Below, piece by piece: positions 1 to 7,304 of a stretch of DNA of 38,382 nucleotides. Location of the stretch: NCBI GenBank assembly GCA_018268995.1, contig JAFDVL010000105.1:1-38382 (forward strand), given 5' to 3'. A program made the translations under genes and the position numbers. The notes under the pieces were generated by a model, which saw nothing but the letters and a program-made list of their open reading frames with translations, did not search any database and had not been told where the DNA came from. Numbering within the stretch: position 1 is the stretch's first letter; every line of letters begins with the position of its first letter. The stretch is from Acidobacteriota bacterium (GTDB lineage Bacteria > Acidobacteriota > Blastocatellia > RBC074).

Positions 1-209
1 AGCATTCCGCCGTGCGTTTCGACAATGCGCCACGGAGCGTTGCCGCGCATTGGTTTTGCAGACAACCCTTTCGTAAACACTGCGCCGAGTTTGTTCAGAT
101 CAAGCAGTTCTTTCAAGTCCAAGCCGTAGCCGCACGTGCCGCTCGCCGTGCCGACCGGATTTGGGAACGTCACGCCTGCGCATTCAATCGTTAATAGTTG
201 CGAGTCCAT
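1..209 (-). CDS. pyrD: Dihydroorotate dehydrogenase catalytic subunit (partial)
   Basis: This is the first 69 codons of a minus-strand gene cut by the left edge. Its translation opens MDSQLLTIECAGVTFPNP and continues with PVGTASGTCGYG and GAVFTKGLSAKPMRGN, the N-terminal FMN-barrel pattern of class 1B dihydroorotate dehydrogenase. That enzyme oxidises dihydroorotate to orotate and passes electrons to the PyrK subunit. The ATG lies 2 bp after the stop of the phosphotriesterase-family gene, which itself follows pyrK, so the three genes look co-transcribed and translationally coupled. The active-site cysteine expected in class 1 enzymes lies outside the window, so catalytic competence cannot be judged. 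Confidence 0.88.
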   Translation of the reverse strand, partial: MDSQLLTIECAGVTFPNPVGTASGTCGYGLDLKELLDLNKLGAVFTKGLSAKPMRGNAPWRIVETHGGM

Positions 210-211
210 CA

Positions 212-1225
212 TTATTTCGTCGTCTTTCGTTTGATCTCCAAGCTCAGCGCCTTGTGTGGATTGTCGTTGAGAAGTTGCTGGATTTGCTTTGCGCTCAACT
301 GCTTTTTCACAAGCGGCAAAAAGTCAGTGAAAAGGCTGTTGTAATCGCGATACTTGCCCCCTTGCGGTTCGCCGACGTGATACCAGCCAGCATCCATCGA
401 AACCAGCACGCGCGACAACAAATTCTGCTGCGCCAGATTTGTCACAAACTCCGCGTGTTGCGCCGCGCTGTTCGGATTGATGCCATCAAATTCCACCCAG
501 CATCCGCGCGCTGCCGCTTGCCGATGGATGGCGGGGTCTTTTTCATTCTGCGCGTGAATCCAGATGAAAGCGTTGAGATTTACGCCGAGGCTTTCAAGCA
601 AATCCAACTGCTGCATCGCCGCAATGCCGTTGCCCGTATGCGAACCAATCGTCAGGCCGGTTTGCAAATGCGTCAAGGCTGCGGCCTTCACCAGTTTCGC
701 GTCAATTTCGGACAGCGGGCCAGCATCCACGCCAATCTTGATGATACCGGGTTTGATGTCTGTGCCGTTAATCCCAAGGTGAAACTCGGTTGTCCAACGC
801 GCAGCCAACTGCTCAGCAGATTCCTGATAAGCATGCGCCGGGACAAACTTATCGGTCGCTGCACCGTAGTAGCCTGTATTCGTGATGATGTTCAGCCTGG
901 ACGCAACAGACAATCGCCGCAACAATTCCGGGTCACGCCCTAACCACGCGGGCGTGCATTCAACCAGCGTTTTGACGCCACGGCGCGCTGCCTGTTGCAA
1001 ATAAGGAAGCGCGGTGCGAAAGACTTCGTCGCGGACGTAGCGATTGGGGCTGACTTTGTCTGCACCGATAAAATCTACCATCACGTGTTCGTGCATCAAC
1101 ACTGTGCCGAGGGATGAGGTATTCGCTAGCCCACGCACTGTCATGGCCTTGGAACGCGGCGCAGCGCTGGTGACCAATCCCACCGTTGCGAGTGCCGCAG
1201 TTGAGAGAAAATCCCTACGCTTCAT
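212..1225 (-). CDS. Tat-exported phosphotriesterase-family metal hydrolase
   Basis: The 337-residue protein belongs to the phosphotriesterase branch of the amidohydrolase superfamily, binuclear-metal TIM barrels that hydrolyse phosphotriesters, lactones or similar esters. The expected ligands are visible: H45-x-H47 in LMHEHV, a lysine at about 163 (IIKIGVD) that is normally carboxylated, H196 (GSHTG), H224 (WIHAQ) and D278 (SMDAGW). The N-terminus MKRRDFLSTAALA is a twin-arginine signal, so the mature enzyme should be periplasmic or membrane-anchored. Its ATG is 3 nt after the pyrK stop and its stop is 2 nt before the pyrD start. An exported enzyme between two subunits of a cytoplasmic complex is odd. 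The substrate is unknown; a lactonase-like activity is as likely as phosphotriester hydrolysis. Confidence 0.85.
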   Translation of the reverse strand: MKRRDFLSTAALATVGLVTSAAPRSKAMTVRGLANTSSLGTVLMHEHVMVDFIGADKVSPNRYVRDEVFRTALPYLQQAARRGVKTLVECTPAWLGRDPELLRRLSVASRLNIITNTGYYGAATDKFVPAHAYQESAEQLAARWTTEFHLGINGTDIKPGIIKIGVDAGPLSEIDAKLVKAAALTHLQTGLTIGSHTGNGIAAMQQLDLLESLGVNLNAFIWIHAQNEKDPAIHRQAAARGCWVEFDGINPNSAAQHAEFVTNLAQQNLLSRVLVSMDAGWYHVGEPQGGKYRDYNSLFTDFLPLVKKQLSAKQIQQLLNDNPHKALSLEIKRKTTK

Positions 1226-1228
1226 ATG

Positions 1229-2071
1229 CTACCAATGCAACTGCTCGCTCCAAAAAATCGGGCCATCGGTACAGACTTTTTTGTAGACAAATCCTTTTGC
1301 GCAATCGTGCTTCATGGCAACGGCACAGCCTACACAAATGCCAATGCCACACGCCATCGGTGCTTCGAGCGAGAGTTGTGCGGGCACGTGATGCGCTTCA
1401 GCAATCTTTGCCACACGATGTAACATCGCATCCGGGCCGCAGGAATACATCACCATTGGCCTGCCTGTATTGGCGATCAGGTGCCGTTCAAGTGGTGCTG
1501 TCACAAAACCTTTTTCACCTTCGCTGCCATCAACCGTTGCGCTTATGCAATCTTCTTTGCCGAGCAATTCCATAAAATCATTCAGCCCCAGCAAATCACC
1601 ACGACTTGCACCGCCAATAAATAAGTATGTGCGGGTTCCCTGCCTAATCAATTCTTCTGCCAGCATAAACACCGCTGCCGAACCGACACCGCCCACGACT
1701 AACAACGCGTCCTTACCTTTGGCAGCGGCCAGGTCATAGGTATTGCCAAGCGCGCCCAGGTAATCAACTTCATCTCCCACGCGCATCGTCGAAAGTGCAT
1801 CTGTGCCGCGTCCTAAAATCTGGTAGATGAATTCGACGCTGGTGCTATCGGCGTGTTGCTCGACGCGATAAAAAGCCATCGCGCGACGTAGCAATGGCTC
1901 GTAAATTCCCCGCTTTTTCAGCATCGCAAATTGCCCAGGCAAAATTGTTTGCGATGGGTAAAGGCGCAAGCGCAGAAAACCATACTTGCGGCTTTTTTGC
2001 GTAGAAGGTTGATCTGGTGGCATTGAGTCGAACAGGTCATTTCGCTCAACTGTGGCAATCGTGTCAATCAA
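1229..2071 (-). CDS. pyrK: Dihydroorotate dehydrogenase electron-transfer subunit
   Basis: PyrK carries FAD and a [2Fe-2S] cluster and passes electrons from PyrD to NAD. Visible parts are the flavin-binding barrel (PGQFAML, RRAMAFYRVE), an NAD-binding segment (LLVVGGVGSAAVF, YSCGPDAML), and the cysteine cluster C-x4-C-x2-C in CGIGICVGC followed by a fourth cysteine in VCTDGPIF. No ATG precedes the conserved first beta strand (IDTIATVERND). The best start is TTG at 2071, which has GGAG 9 nt upstream and gives 280 residues. The reading frame stays open to another TTG at 2143, and the first ATG (2023) would delete the strand. Family members are usually 250-290 residues. It heads the pyrK - phosphotriesterase - pyrD unit. 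Confidence 0.88.
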   Translation of the reverse strand: MIDTIATVERNDLFDSMPPDQPSTQKSRKYGFLRLRLYPSQTILPGQFAMLKKRGIYEPLLRRAMAFYRVEQHADSTSVEFIYQILGRGTDALSTMRVGDEVDYLGALGNTYDLAAAKGKDALLVVGGVGSAAVFMLAEELIRQGTRTYLFIGGASRGDLLGLNDFMELLGKEDCISATVDGSEGEKGFVTAPLERHLIANTGRPMVMYSCGPDAMLHRVAKIAEAHHVPAQLSLEAPMACGIGICVGCAVAMKHDCAKGFVYKKVCTDGPIFWSEQLHW

Positions 2072-2361
2072 GACGGTGGACTCCGAGTTTCGTGGGTTGG
2101 GGTTGCAAACGGCAGTGTACCAGAAGGGCCAAAGGTCAGACAAGAAATGCGTCCATCAGAGGCCAAGATGTTTTGGGACATTTCGTGCGACACGCCTGGC
2201 CTTCCAGAGTCAAATTGTCACCCCTTATCCGGCGGCGCGCCTGGTCAGGGAAATCATTTTAGAAATTGGCGCATTCCGCCGATATGAATCTGTTGGGGGT
2301 GGCGGGAAAAGAGAATCGTTTTTCGATTTAAGAACCAAACCTTGATAGAGCAGGAAAAGAT

Positions 2362-3012
2362 ATGATTGTCAGCATGTGGATGAGCCGAAATATTTTGACG
2401 GTAACGCCTGACACCGCAATTACAGACGCAGCCACACTCATGATGAACAACCGAATCCGTCGCTTACCTGTGGTGACGCGCCAACCTGCGGGGCTAACGC
2501 TCCAGGGAATTGTCTCTAACACCGATCTTTTCCGCGCCTTTCCATCCGAAATAAACCCGCTGAGCGTGGTGGCAGCAGATGCTTTCAAAACCGATTTACA
2601 AGTGAAAGACGTTATGCACCATCACCCGGTAACAACCACACCGGATGCCCCCATCGAGGTGGCCGCACGAATCATGCGAGACCAGAAAATCAGCGCGCTG
2701 CCAGTGCTTCAAAACAATCTATTAGTCGGACTCATCACAGAATCAGACATCTTTCGCGCCTTTGTCGAGATGTTTGAATCAAGGCCGAATGAAGTGCGAA
2801 TTACCTTCGATGCGTCAAAGAACGAAGATACATTGGAGGCAGTTGTCACCATCGCCGGACGGCACAATGTGCGTATCGTCAGTCTCATCACAACTGAGCA
2901 TGAAGAGCGGCATCTCTGCGTCATACGTGTCACAGGACAAGGCATTGAGAAATTTCAGCAAGAGCTTTGGCGTTCCGGGCATCCGGTCTTAAATATTATT
3001 CGCACGCCCTAA
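2362..3012 (+). CDS. CBS-domain pair protein with C-terminal ACT-like domain (AcuB-like)
   Basis: The 216-residue cytosolic protein has two CBS motifs, about residues 7-65 (ILTVTPDTAITDAATLM, RRLPVV, IVSNTDLFRA) and 80-138 (VKDVMHHHPVTTTPDAPI, ISALPVL, LITESDIFRAF). CBS pairs bind adenine nucleotides or S-adenosylmethionine and act as energy or ligand sensors. The last 75 residues (VRITFDAS, VRIVSLITTEHEERHLCVIRV) look like an ACT-type fold, the arrangement seen in AcuB-like proteins. GCAGGAAAAG lies just before the ATG. It is divergent from the pyrK arm across a 290-bp spacer. A role as nucleotide-responsive regulator of neighbouring pyrimidine genes is only an inference from position. Confidence 0.8.
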   Translation: MIVSMWMSRNILTVTPDTAITDAATLMMNNRIRRLPVVTRQPAGLTLQGIVSNTDLFRAFPSEINPLSVVAADAFKTDLQVKDVMHHHPVTTTPDAPIEVAARIMRDQKISALPVLQNNLLVGLITESDIFRAFVEMFESRPNEVRITFDASKNEDTLEAVVTIAGRHNVRIVSLITTEHEERHLCVIRVTGQGIEKFQQELWRSGHPVLNIIRTP

Positions 3013-3222
3013 CCTGACAGTTTTTAGGACAATCAGCTCAAAAATCACCGATCCGCTACGGCCTGTGTTCGCCTTGAAAGAGCCAAGTCAGTCGCAAGCC
3101 CAGCCTTCCCTAAAGCCATCCTGCGCTTTCTGAATCCAACCGGTACGCTTTTACAATCCGCATTGCATTGTGTATCTTGATCGCTCTTTCATTTCAAACA
3201 TAGTTTCAGACTCAAGTTCCCC

Positions 3223-3654
3223 ATGCGGATCGTCAAAAGAATACTACTCACAGGCGGGTTACTCTTCGCATTATTGTTAGGCGGATTGCTAATTTCCAGT
3301 TTGATCTGGCCTCGCATCAATGACGTCAAAACAGGCGAGACACCGGAATATCCTGAGTTACAACCGCAACATTTTTCCGTCCTGCCCTATCGTGCCTTTG
3401 ATGCGGCGCTGGCCACGGCACGCGATTTCGGATGGGAGATTTTGCGCGAAGACCGCATTGCGGGCGAAATTGATGCGGTAGATACCACCCGATTTTTTCG
3501 CTTTAAAGATGATGTGACGATCACGGTCAAGGCAGGCGTCGGTGAAAACTGTTCGGTGTATGTGCATTCTCGTTCGCGCGTTGGCAAAGGCGACTTCGGG
3601 ACAAATGCGCGAAGGATCAAACGATTTCAGGCAGAACTGGCGAAACGATTGTGA
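3223..3654 (+). CDS. DUF1499 family membrane-anchored protein
   Basis: The 143-residue protein has one N-terminal hydrophobic helix (about residues 7-29, ILLTGGLLFALLLGGLLISSL) and a DUF1499 domain recognised from ALATARDFGWEILRED, IAGEIDAVDTTRFFRFKDDV and the ending HSRSRVGKGDFGTNARRI. DUF1499 proteins are widespread but have no settled function. This one is likely tethered with the domain outside the cytoplasm. The preceding 210 bp shows only a weak promoter-like pair (TTGATC near 3177 and a TATAGT-like hexamer near 3200). It ends 67 bp before the zinc-finger gene, so linkage to the pyr genes is uncertain. Confidence 0.78.
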   Translation: MRIVKRILLTGGLLFALLLGGLLISSLIWPRINDVKTGETPEYPELQPQHFSVLPYRAFDAALATARDFGWEILREDRIAGEIDAVDTTRFFRFKDDVTITVKAGVGENCSVYVHSRSRVGKGDFGTNARRIKRFQAELAKRL

Positions 3655-3721
3655 GCAATGCTATATTTCGCGATCCACCGACTCACGAAAAACCCGCAGT
3701 TGAATCCCGGAGGATACGAAG

Positions 3722-4000
3722 ATGGGACACTACAAAGATACCCTGGCTGACACCTTACGCTGTAGCTTTTGCGGTAAAAACAAACACGATGTTGAGAAGC
3801 TCATCGCCGGGCCACAGGTGCATATTTGCAATCAATGTATTGATCTCTGCATTGAAATTGTTGTGATGGACGCATTAGATAATTGCGGTTCGTTGAATAC
3901 CATCCTGCCCAGTCTGAGCGAAGTGGGAGAAGCACTTTTACGCTCAGAACGCTTTCAACTGGTAGAAGAAAATTTCTTGCATAATTCCAAACACCTTTGA
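3722..4000 (+). CDS. Free-standing ClpX-type zinc-binding domain protein
   Basis: The 92-residue protein carries the four-cysteine ClpX N-terminal zinc domain: C14-x2-C17 (RCSFCGK) and C36-x2-C39 (HICNQCIDLC), spaced as in ClpX. In ClpX this domain dimerises and binds adaptors and substrates such as SspB and lambda O. No AAA+ module follows; the remaining 45 residues (about 48-92) are acidic and helical-looking and not recognised. GGAGGA lies 9-14 nt upstream of the ATG. The gene ends 7 bp before pyrR, so the two are probably translated from one message. It could be an adaptor or decoy for ClpXP, or a small zinc-ribbon regulator; neither role can be read from sequence. Confidence 0.8.
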   Translation: MGHYKDTLADTLRCSFCGKNKHDVEKLIAGPQVHICNQCIDLCIEIVVMDALDNCGSLNTILPSLSEVGEALLRSERFQLVEENFLHNSKHL

Positions 4001-4007
4001 GGCAAAC

Positions 4008-4553
4008 ATGGATTTTAAAGAAAAAGCTGTTGTGATGACGGCAGCGGATATGAATCGCGTGATGGCGCGCATGGCGTCACAGATTGTCGAAAACAATCCT
4101 GATTTATCCAACATCATCCTGGTTGGGATTCATCGTCGCGGCGTCCCGTTAGCCGAAAGACTGGCGAATAAAATCAAAGAAATGGACTCCGTCGCCGTCG
4201 CCACAGGCACCCTGGACATCACGCTCTATCGTGACGATTTAAGCACCGTAGCGGAACAACCCGTCGTCAACAGCACCCAGCTTCCAGCCAATATCACAGG
4301 TAAAACGATTATCTTAGTAGACGATGTACTGTACACAGGTCGTACCGTCCGTGCGGCGCTGGACGAACTTATTGATTTCGGACGTCCGCATCGCGTGCAA
4401 TTAGCAGTGCTGGTGGATCGCGGTTGGCGCGAATTGCCCATTCAGGCAGATTACATCGGCAAATATGTCAACACGACCGAACACGAAATTATCAAAGTCA
4501 TGCTGCCGGAATACGACGAAGATGAACGAGTCATTGTCGTCGAGACGAAGTAA
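4008..4553 (+). CDS. pyrR: Bifunctional pyr regulator / uracil phosphoribosyltransferase
   Basis: The 181-residue PyrR is a phosphoribosyltransferase-fold protein that in many bacteria binds pyr mRNA in response to UMP/UTP and can convert uracil plus PRPP to UMP. The PRPP loop IILVDDVLYTGRT spans residues 101-113. Other family blocks are LVGIHRRGVPLAERLA (39-53), the DITLYRDDL segment (70-78) and VDRGWRELPIQADYIGK near the C-terminus. Length is normal for the family. It follows the zinc-finger gene by 7 bp. Its TAA overlaps the first base of a 9-bp tandem repeat array that separates it from the four-helix-bundle gene and pyrB. Confidence 0.95.
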   Translation: MDFKEKAVVMTAADMNRVMARMASQIVENNPDLSNIILVGIHRRGVPLAERLANKIKEMDSVAVATGTLDITLYRDDLSTVAEQPVVNSTQLPANITGKTIILVDDVLYTGRTVRAALDELIDFGRPHRVQLAVLVDRGWRELPIQADYIGKYVNTTEHEIIKVMLPEYDEDERVIVVETK

Positions 4554-4602
4554 GTCCAAAGAGTCTGGAGAGTCTATAGAGTCCAGAGAGTCTGGAAAGT
4601 CG
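4553..4602 (+). repeat. Left 9-bp tandem array (inverted partner at 5015-5055)
   Basis: Five exact-period 9-bp units with consensus AGTCYNNAG start at 4553, 4562, 4571, 4580 and 4589, with a partial sixth at 4598. Bases 4570-4592 (23 bp) are a perfect inverted copy of 5015-5037. The segment 4583-4595 can also fold alone (CCAGA, loop GAG, TCTGG). The array begins on the last base of the pyrR stop codon. Confidence 0.93.
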
Positions 4603-4633
4603 TCTTTGATTATTTGGAACAGAAAGTTAAAGG

Positions 4634-4996
4634 ATGGCGAAGTTTACGCGCTTTGAAGATGTTGGTGCCTGGCAAAAAGCACGCACTGTCACGAAATCAA
4701 TTTACTTACTGACAATGAAAGGATTGTTTACCAGGGATTTTGGCCTTGTAGATCAGATTCGGCGCGCCAGTGTTTCAATCATGGCCAATATCGCTGAAGG
4801 ATTTGGCCGTCGCTCAGATAAAGAATTTGCGAACTTTCTGAATATCGCACATGGTTCTGCAGCTGAAGTGCAATCGCATCTCTATGTAGCGATTGATCTG
4901 GGATACATAAATCAGGAGGAATTCAATCAAACCTATGCCCTTTTGAGTGAGACCTCAAAAATGACCATGAACCTGGCAACCTACCTTCGACAATAG
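4634..4996 (+). CDS. Four-helix-bundle protein (S23 / IVP family, TIGR02436-like)
   Basis: The 120-residue protein shows the family pattern well: FEDVGAWQKAR at the start, then DQIRRASVSIMANIAEGFGR (central helix), SDKEFANFLNIAHGSAAEVQ and LYVAIDLGYI. Members form pentameric four-helix bundles. Some are encoded inside intervening sequences of 23S rRNA genes, and they resemble Avd, the accessory protein of diversity-generating retroelements. Here the gene lies not in rRNA but between pyrR and pyrB, and inverted 9-bp repeat arrays bracket it (left array ends 31 bp before the ATG, right array starts 18 bp after the stop). AAAGG directly abuts the ATG, so the ribosome site is poor. It looks like a passenger of an inserted element rather than a pyrimidine gene. 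Confidence 0.87.
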   Translation: MAKFTRFEDVGAWQKARTVTKSIYLLTMKGLFTRDFGLVDQIRRASVSIMANIAEGFGRRSDKEFANFLNIAHGSAAEVQSHLYVAIDLGYINQEEFNQTYALLSETSKMTMNLATYLRQ

Positions 4997-5014
4997 AAAG
5001 TAGAAGACTGTATT

Positions 5015-5055
5015 GACTCTCTGGACTCTATAGACTCGCAAGACTTTATAGACCG
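5015..5055 (+). repeat. Right 9-bp tandem array (inverted partner of 4553-4602)
   Basis: Four units of exact 9-bp period start at 5015, 5024, 5033 and 5042 (GACTCTCTG, GACTCTATA, GACTCGCAA, GACTTTATA), followed by a partial GACCG. On the opposite strand they match the AGTCYNNAG units of the left array. The 23 bp at 5015-5037 are perfectly complementary to 4570-4592. The array ends about 5 bp before the pyrB ATG, so it occupies the pyrB leader. Confidence 0.93.
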
Positions 5056-5060
5056 TTCTT

Positions 5061-5999
5061 ATGCCTTTACACAGAAAAGACCTCCTTGGAATCGAAGACC
5101 TCTCGGTCGAAGAAATCAATTTAATTCTCGACACCGCCGAAACATTTCGCGACATCAATTCGCGCCGCATCAAAAAGGTTCCCACCTTGCGCGGCAAAAC
5201 GGTCATCAACTTATTTTTTGAAGCCTCGACGCGCACGCGCACAAGTTTTGAAATCGCGGGCAAACGATTGTCAGCCGATACAATCAACATTTCGGCTTCG
5301 ACCTCCAGCGTCGTCAAAGGCGAGACATTGATTGATACGGCGCAGAACCTGGAAGCAATGGCACCCGATGCCATTGTCATTCGTCATTCGTCTTCCGGCG
5401 CTCCGCATCAAATTGCGAAGTACGTAAATTCGGCGGTGATTAATGCCGGGGACGGTGCGCACGAACATCCAACGCAGGCATTGCTGGACGCACTCACGAT
5501 TCGCCACAACAAAGGAAAATTTGCCGGACTGAAAGTCGCCATCATCGGTGATGTCTTGCACAGTCGCGTTGCACGTTCCAATGCTTATCTGCTCAGCAAA
5601 CTAGGCGCACACGTTTCTTTCGCCGGGCCGAACACGCTGTTGCCACACGGCTTTGAAAAGCAATTTGCGAACGCTGAAGGCTCGGTGCGCTTCGCGGCTA
5701 ACGTGAATGAAGCGATTGCGGATGCTGATGTCGTGATGATGCTGCGTATTCAGATGGAACGTCAGGCAGGCGGCTTTTTCCCCAGTCTTAAGGAATATTC
5801 CATTCATTACGGCTTAAATTTAAAACGGCTGTCTTTAGCCAAACCCGATGCTATCGTCCTGCATCCCGGCCCCATCAATCGCGGCGTCGAAATCGAATCG
5901 GATGTCGTGGACGGCCCGTATTCCGTCATCCTTGACCAGGTCGCAAATGGTGTCGCCGTCCGAATGGCGGTGCTGTATTTGCTGGCAGGAGGAGAATAA
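5061..5999 (+). CDS. pyrB: Aspartate carbamoyltransferase catalytic chain
   Basis: PyrB joins carbamoyl phosphate and aspartate to give carbamoyl aspartate, the first committed step of pyrimidine synthesis. The 312-residue protein has the carbamoyl-phosphate loop STRTRT at residues 56-61 (FFEASTRTRTSFE), the HPTQ motif at 136-139 (HEHPTQALLDA), and the aspartate-binding region ending in HPGPINRGVEI. Length is normal and no regulatory pyrI is visible, consistent with a simple PyrB or a PyrB-PyrC complex. pyrC follows after 12 bp. Its leader contains the right 9-bp repeat array, and no clear Shine-Dalgarno was seen (TTCTT precedes the ATG), so expression may depend on read-through from upstream. 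Confidence 0.96.
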   Translation: MPLHRKDLLGIEDLSVEEINLILDTAETFRDINSRRIKKVPTLRGKTVINLFFEASTRTRTSFEIAGKRLSADTINISASTSSVVKGETLIDTAQNLEAMAPDAIVIRHSSSGAPHQIAKYVNSAVINAGDGAHEHPTQALLDALTIRHNKGKFAGLKVAIIGDVLHSRVARSNAYLLSKLGAHVSFAGPNTLLPHGFEKQFANAEGSVRFAANVNEAIADADVVMMLRIQMERQAGGFFPSLKEYSIHYGLNLKRLSLAKPDAIVLHPGPINRGVEIESDVVDGPYSVILDQVANGVAVRMAVLYLLAGGE

Positions 6000-6011
6000 T
6001 ATTTTGTAGCC

Positions 6012-7304
6012 ATGTCTTCATTACTCATTCAAAACGGCACCATCATTGATCCTTCGCAATCACTCGAAGCGAAACGCGACTTGCTCATTCGTGACGGCAA
6101 AATCGAAGCAATTGGCGAAGGACTTAACGCGGCAGACGCTGAAGTTTTTGATGCAACAAACCTCATCGTTGCACCCGGTTTTATTGACCTGCACGTACAT
6201 TTTCGGGAACCGGGATTTGAATACAAAGAAACAATTGAATCGGGCGCGCGCGCAGCCGCAGCAGGTGGTTTCACTTCGGTTTGCTGTATGCCAAACACGA
6301 AACCGATTAATGACAATTCTGCCGTCACAAGCTTTATTGTCGAAAAAGCCAGAGTCGCCAATCTTGTCAACGTGTTCCCGATAGGCGCAATCACGCAAGG
6401 TTCAAAAGGCGAACAACTCGCGGAAATCGGCGAGATGAAAAAGGCAGGCATCGTCGGCATCAGCGATGATGGTAAAGCAGTGTGCGATGCTGGAATGATG
6501 CGGAGGGCGCTGGAATACGCCAAAGACTTTGCCTTGCCCGTGATAGACCATTGCGAGGATTGCTGCATCTCGCCGGGCTGGGCCATGCACGAAGGCGAAT
6601 ATTCCGCGCGACTCGGCCTAAAAGGCTTGAGCGGTGCCGCCGAAGATTTGCAGGTATCGCGTGATATTCAGCTGGCGGAAATTACCGGCGCACATATTCA
6701 CATTGCGCATATCTCAACGGCAAAATCAGTAGACTTCGTGCGACAGGCCAAAAAACAAGGCTTGCGCGTGACGTGCGAAATCACGCCGCATCACTTCACG
6801 CTGACAGATGCGGCCATCTATGAACGCAGCTATGACACGAATTGCAAAATGGCTCCGCCCCTTCGTTCGCAAGCTGATTTGGAAGCCTGTCTGGAAGGGC
6901 TGTCCGATGGCACAATTGATGCGATTGCCACGGATCACGCGCCCCATCACGCCAATGAAAAAGCGTTGGAATTCGATCAATCTCCCAATGGCATTGTAGG
7001 TCTGGAAACAGCGGTCAGTCTGACATTGGATCACCTGGTGCATCGCAAGATTATTTCGCTTTCCCGGATGGTGGAGTTGCTCTCAACCAATCCTGCGCAC
7101 ATCTTCAATCTGGGTCGCGGCACGCTGACAACAGGCGCAGTGGCAGACATCACGATTTTTGACCCAAATCGGAAAGTGAAGATTGCCGCATCTGAATTTC
7201 AATCCAAGAGCCGCAATACGCCGTACGATGGGTGGGAGCTAACAGGCGCGCCAAGCGCAACCATCGTCGCAGGCCGCATGATTTGGACGGCAAAAGCGCG
7301 GTAA
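6012..7304 (+). CDS. pyrC: Dihydroorotase
   Basis: PyrC cyclises carbamoyl aspartate to dihydroorotate. The 430-residue length and motifs fit class I dihydroorotase: zinc-binding HVHFREPG at 61-68, the substrate segment MPNTKP, GISDDGKAV with the metal-bridging aspartate used in many class I enzymes, DHCED and HIAHISTAKS for further metal histidines, and the catalytic DAIATDHAPHH. The GAGGAG at the end of pyrB is too far upstream to be decisive, but the genes are only 12 bp apart and surely co-transcribed. The product feeds PyrD/PyrK on the divergent arm. All key residues appear intact. Confidence 0.96.
   Translation: MSSLLIQNGTIIDPSQSLEAKRDLLIRDGKIEAIGEGLNAADAEVFDATNLIVAPGFIDLHVHFREPGFEYKETIESGARAAAAGGFTSVCCMPNTKPINDNSAVTSFIVEKARVANLVNVFPIGAITQGSKGEQLAEIGEMKKAGIVGISDDGKAVCDAGMMRRALEYAKDFALPVIDHCEDCCISPGWAMHEGEYSARLGLKGLSGAAEDLQVSRDIQLAEITGAHIHIAHISTAKSVDFVRQAKKQGLRVTCEITPHHFTLTDAAIYERSYDTNCKMAPPLRSQADLEACLEGLSDGTIDAIATDHAPHHANEKALEFDQSPNGIVGLETAVSLTLDHLVHRKIISLSRMVELLSTNPAHIFNLGRGTLTTGAVADITIFDPNRKVKIAASEFQSKSRNTPYDGWELTGAPSATIVAGRMIWTAKAR

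Noticed and set aside
161..943. Long plus-strand frame of 260 codons over the phosphotriesterase-family gene
   Set aside because: It is antisense to a gene with intact metal-ligand motifs and shows no recognisable domain.
4553..5055. Possible CRISPR-like array around the four-helix-bundle gene
   Set aside because: Units are 9 bp without spacers and in opposite orientation on the two sides; this is tandem repeat DNA, not CRISPR.
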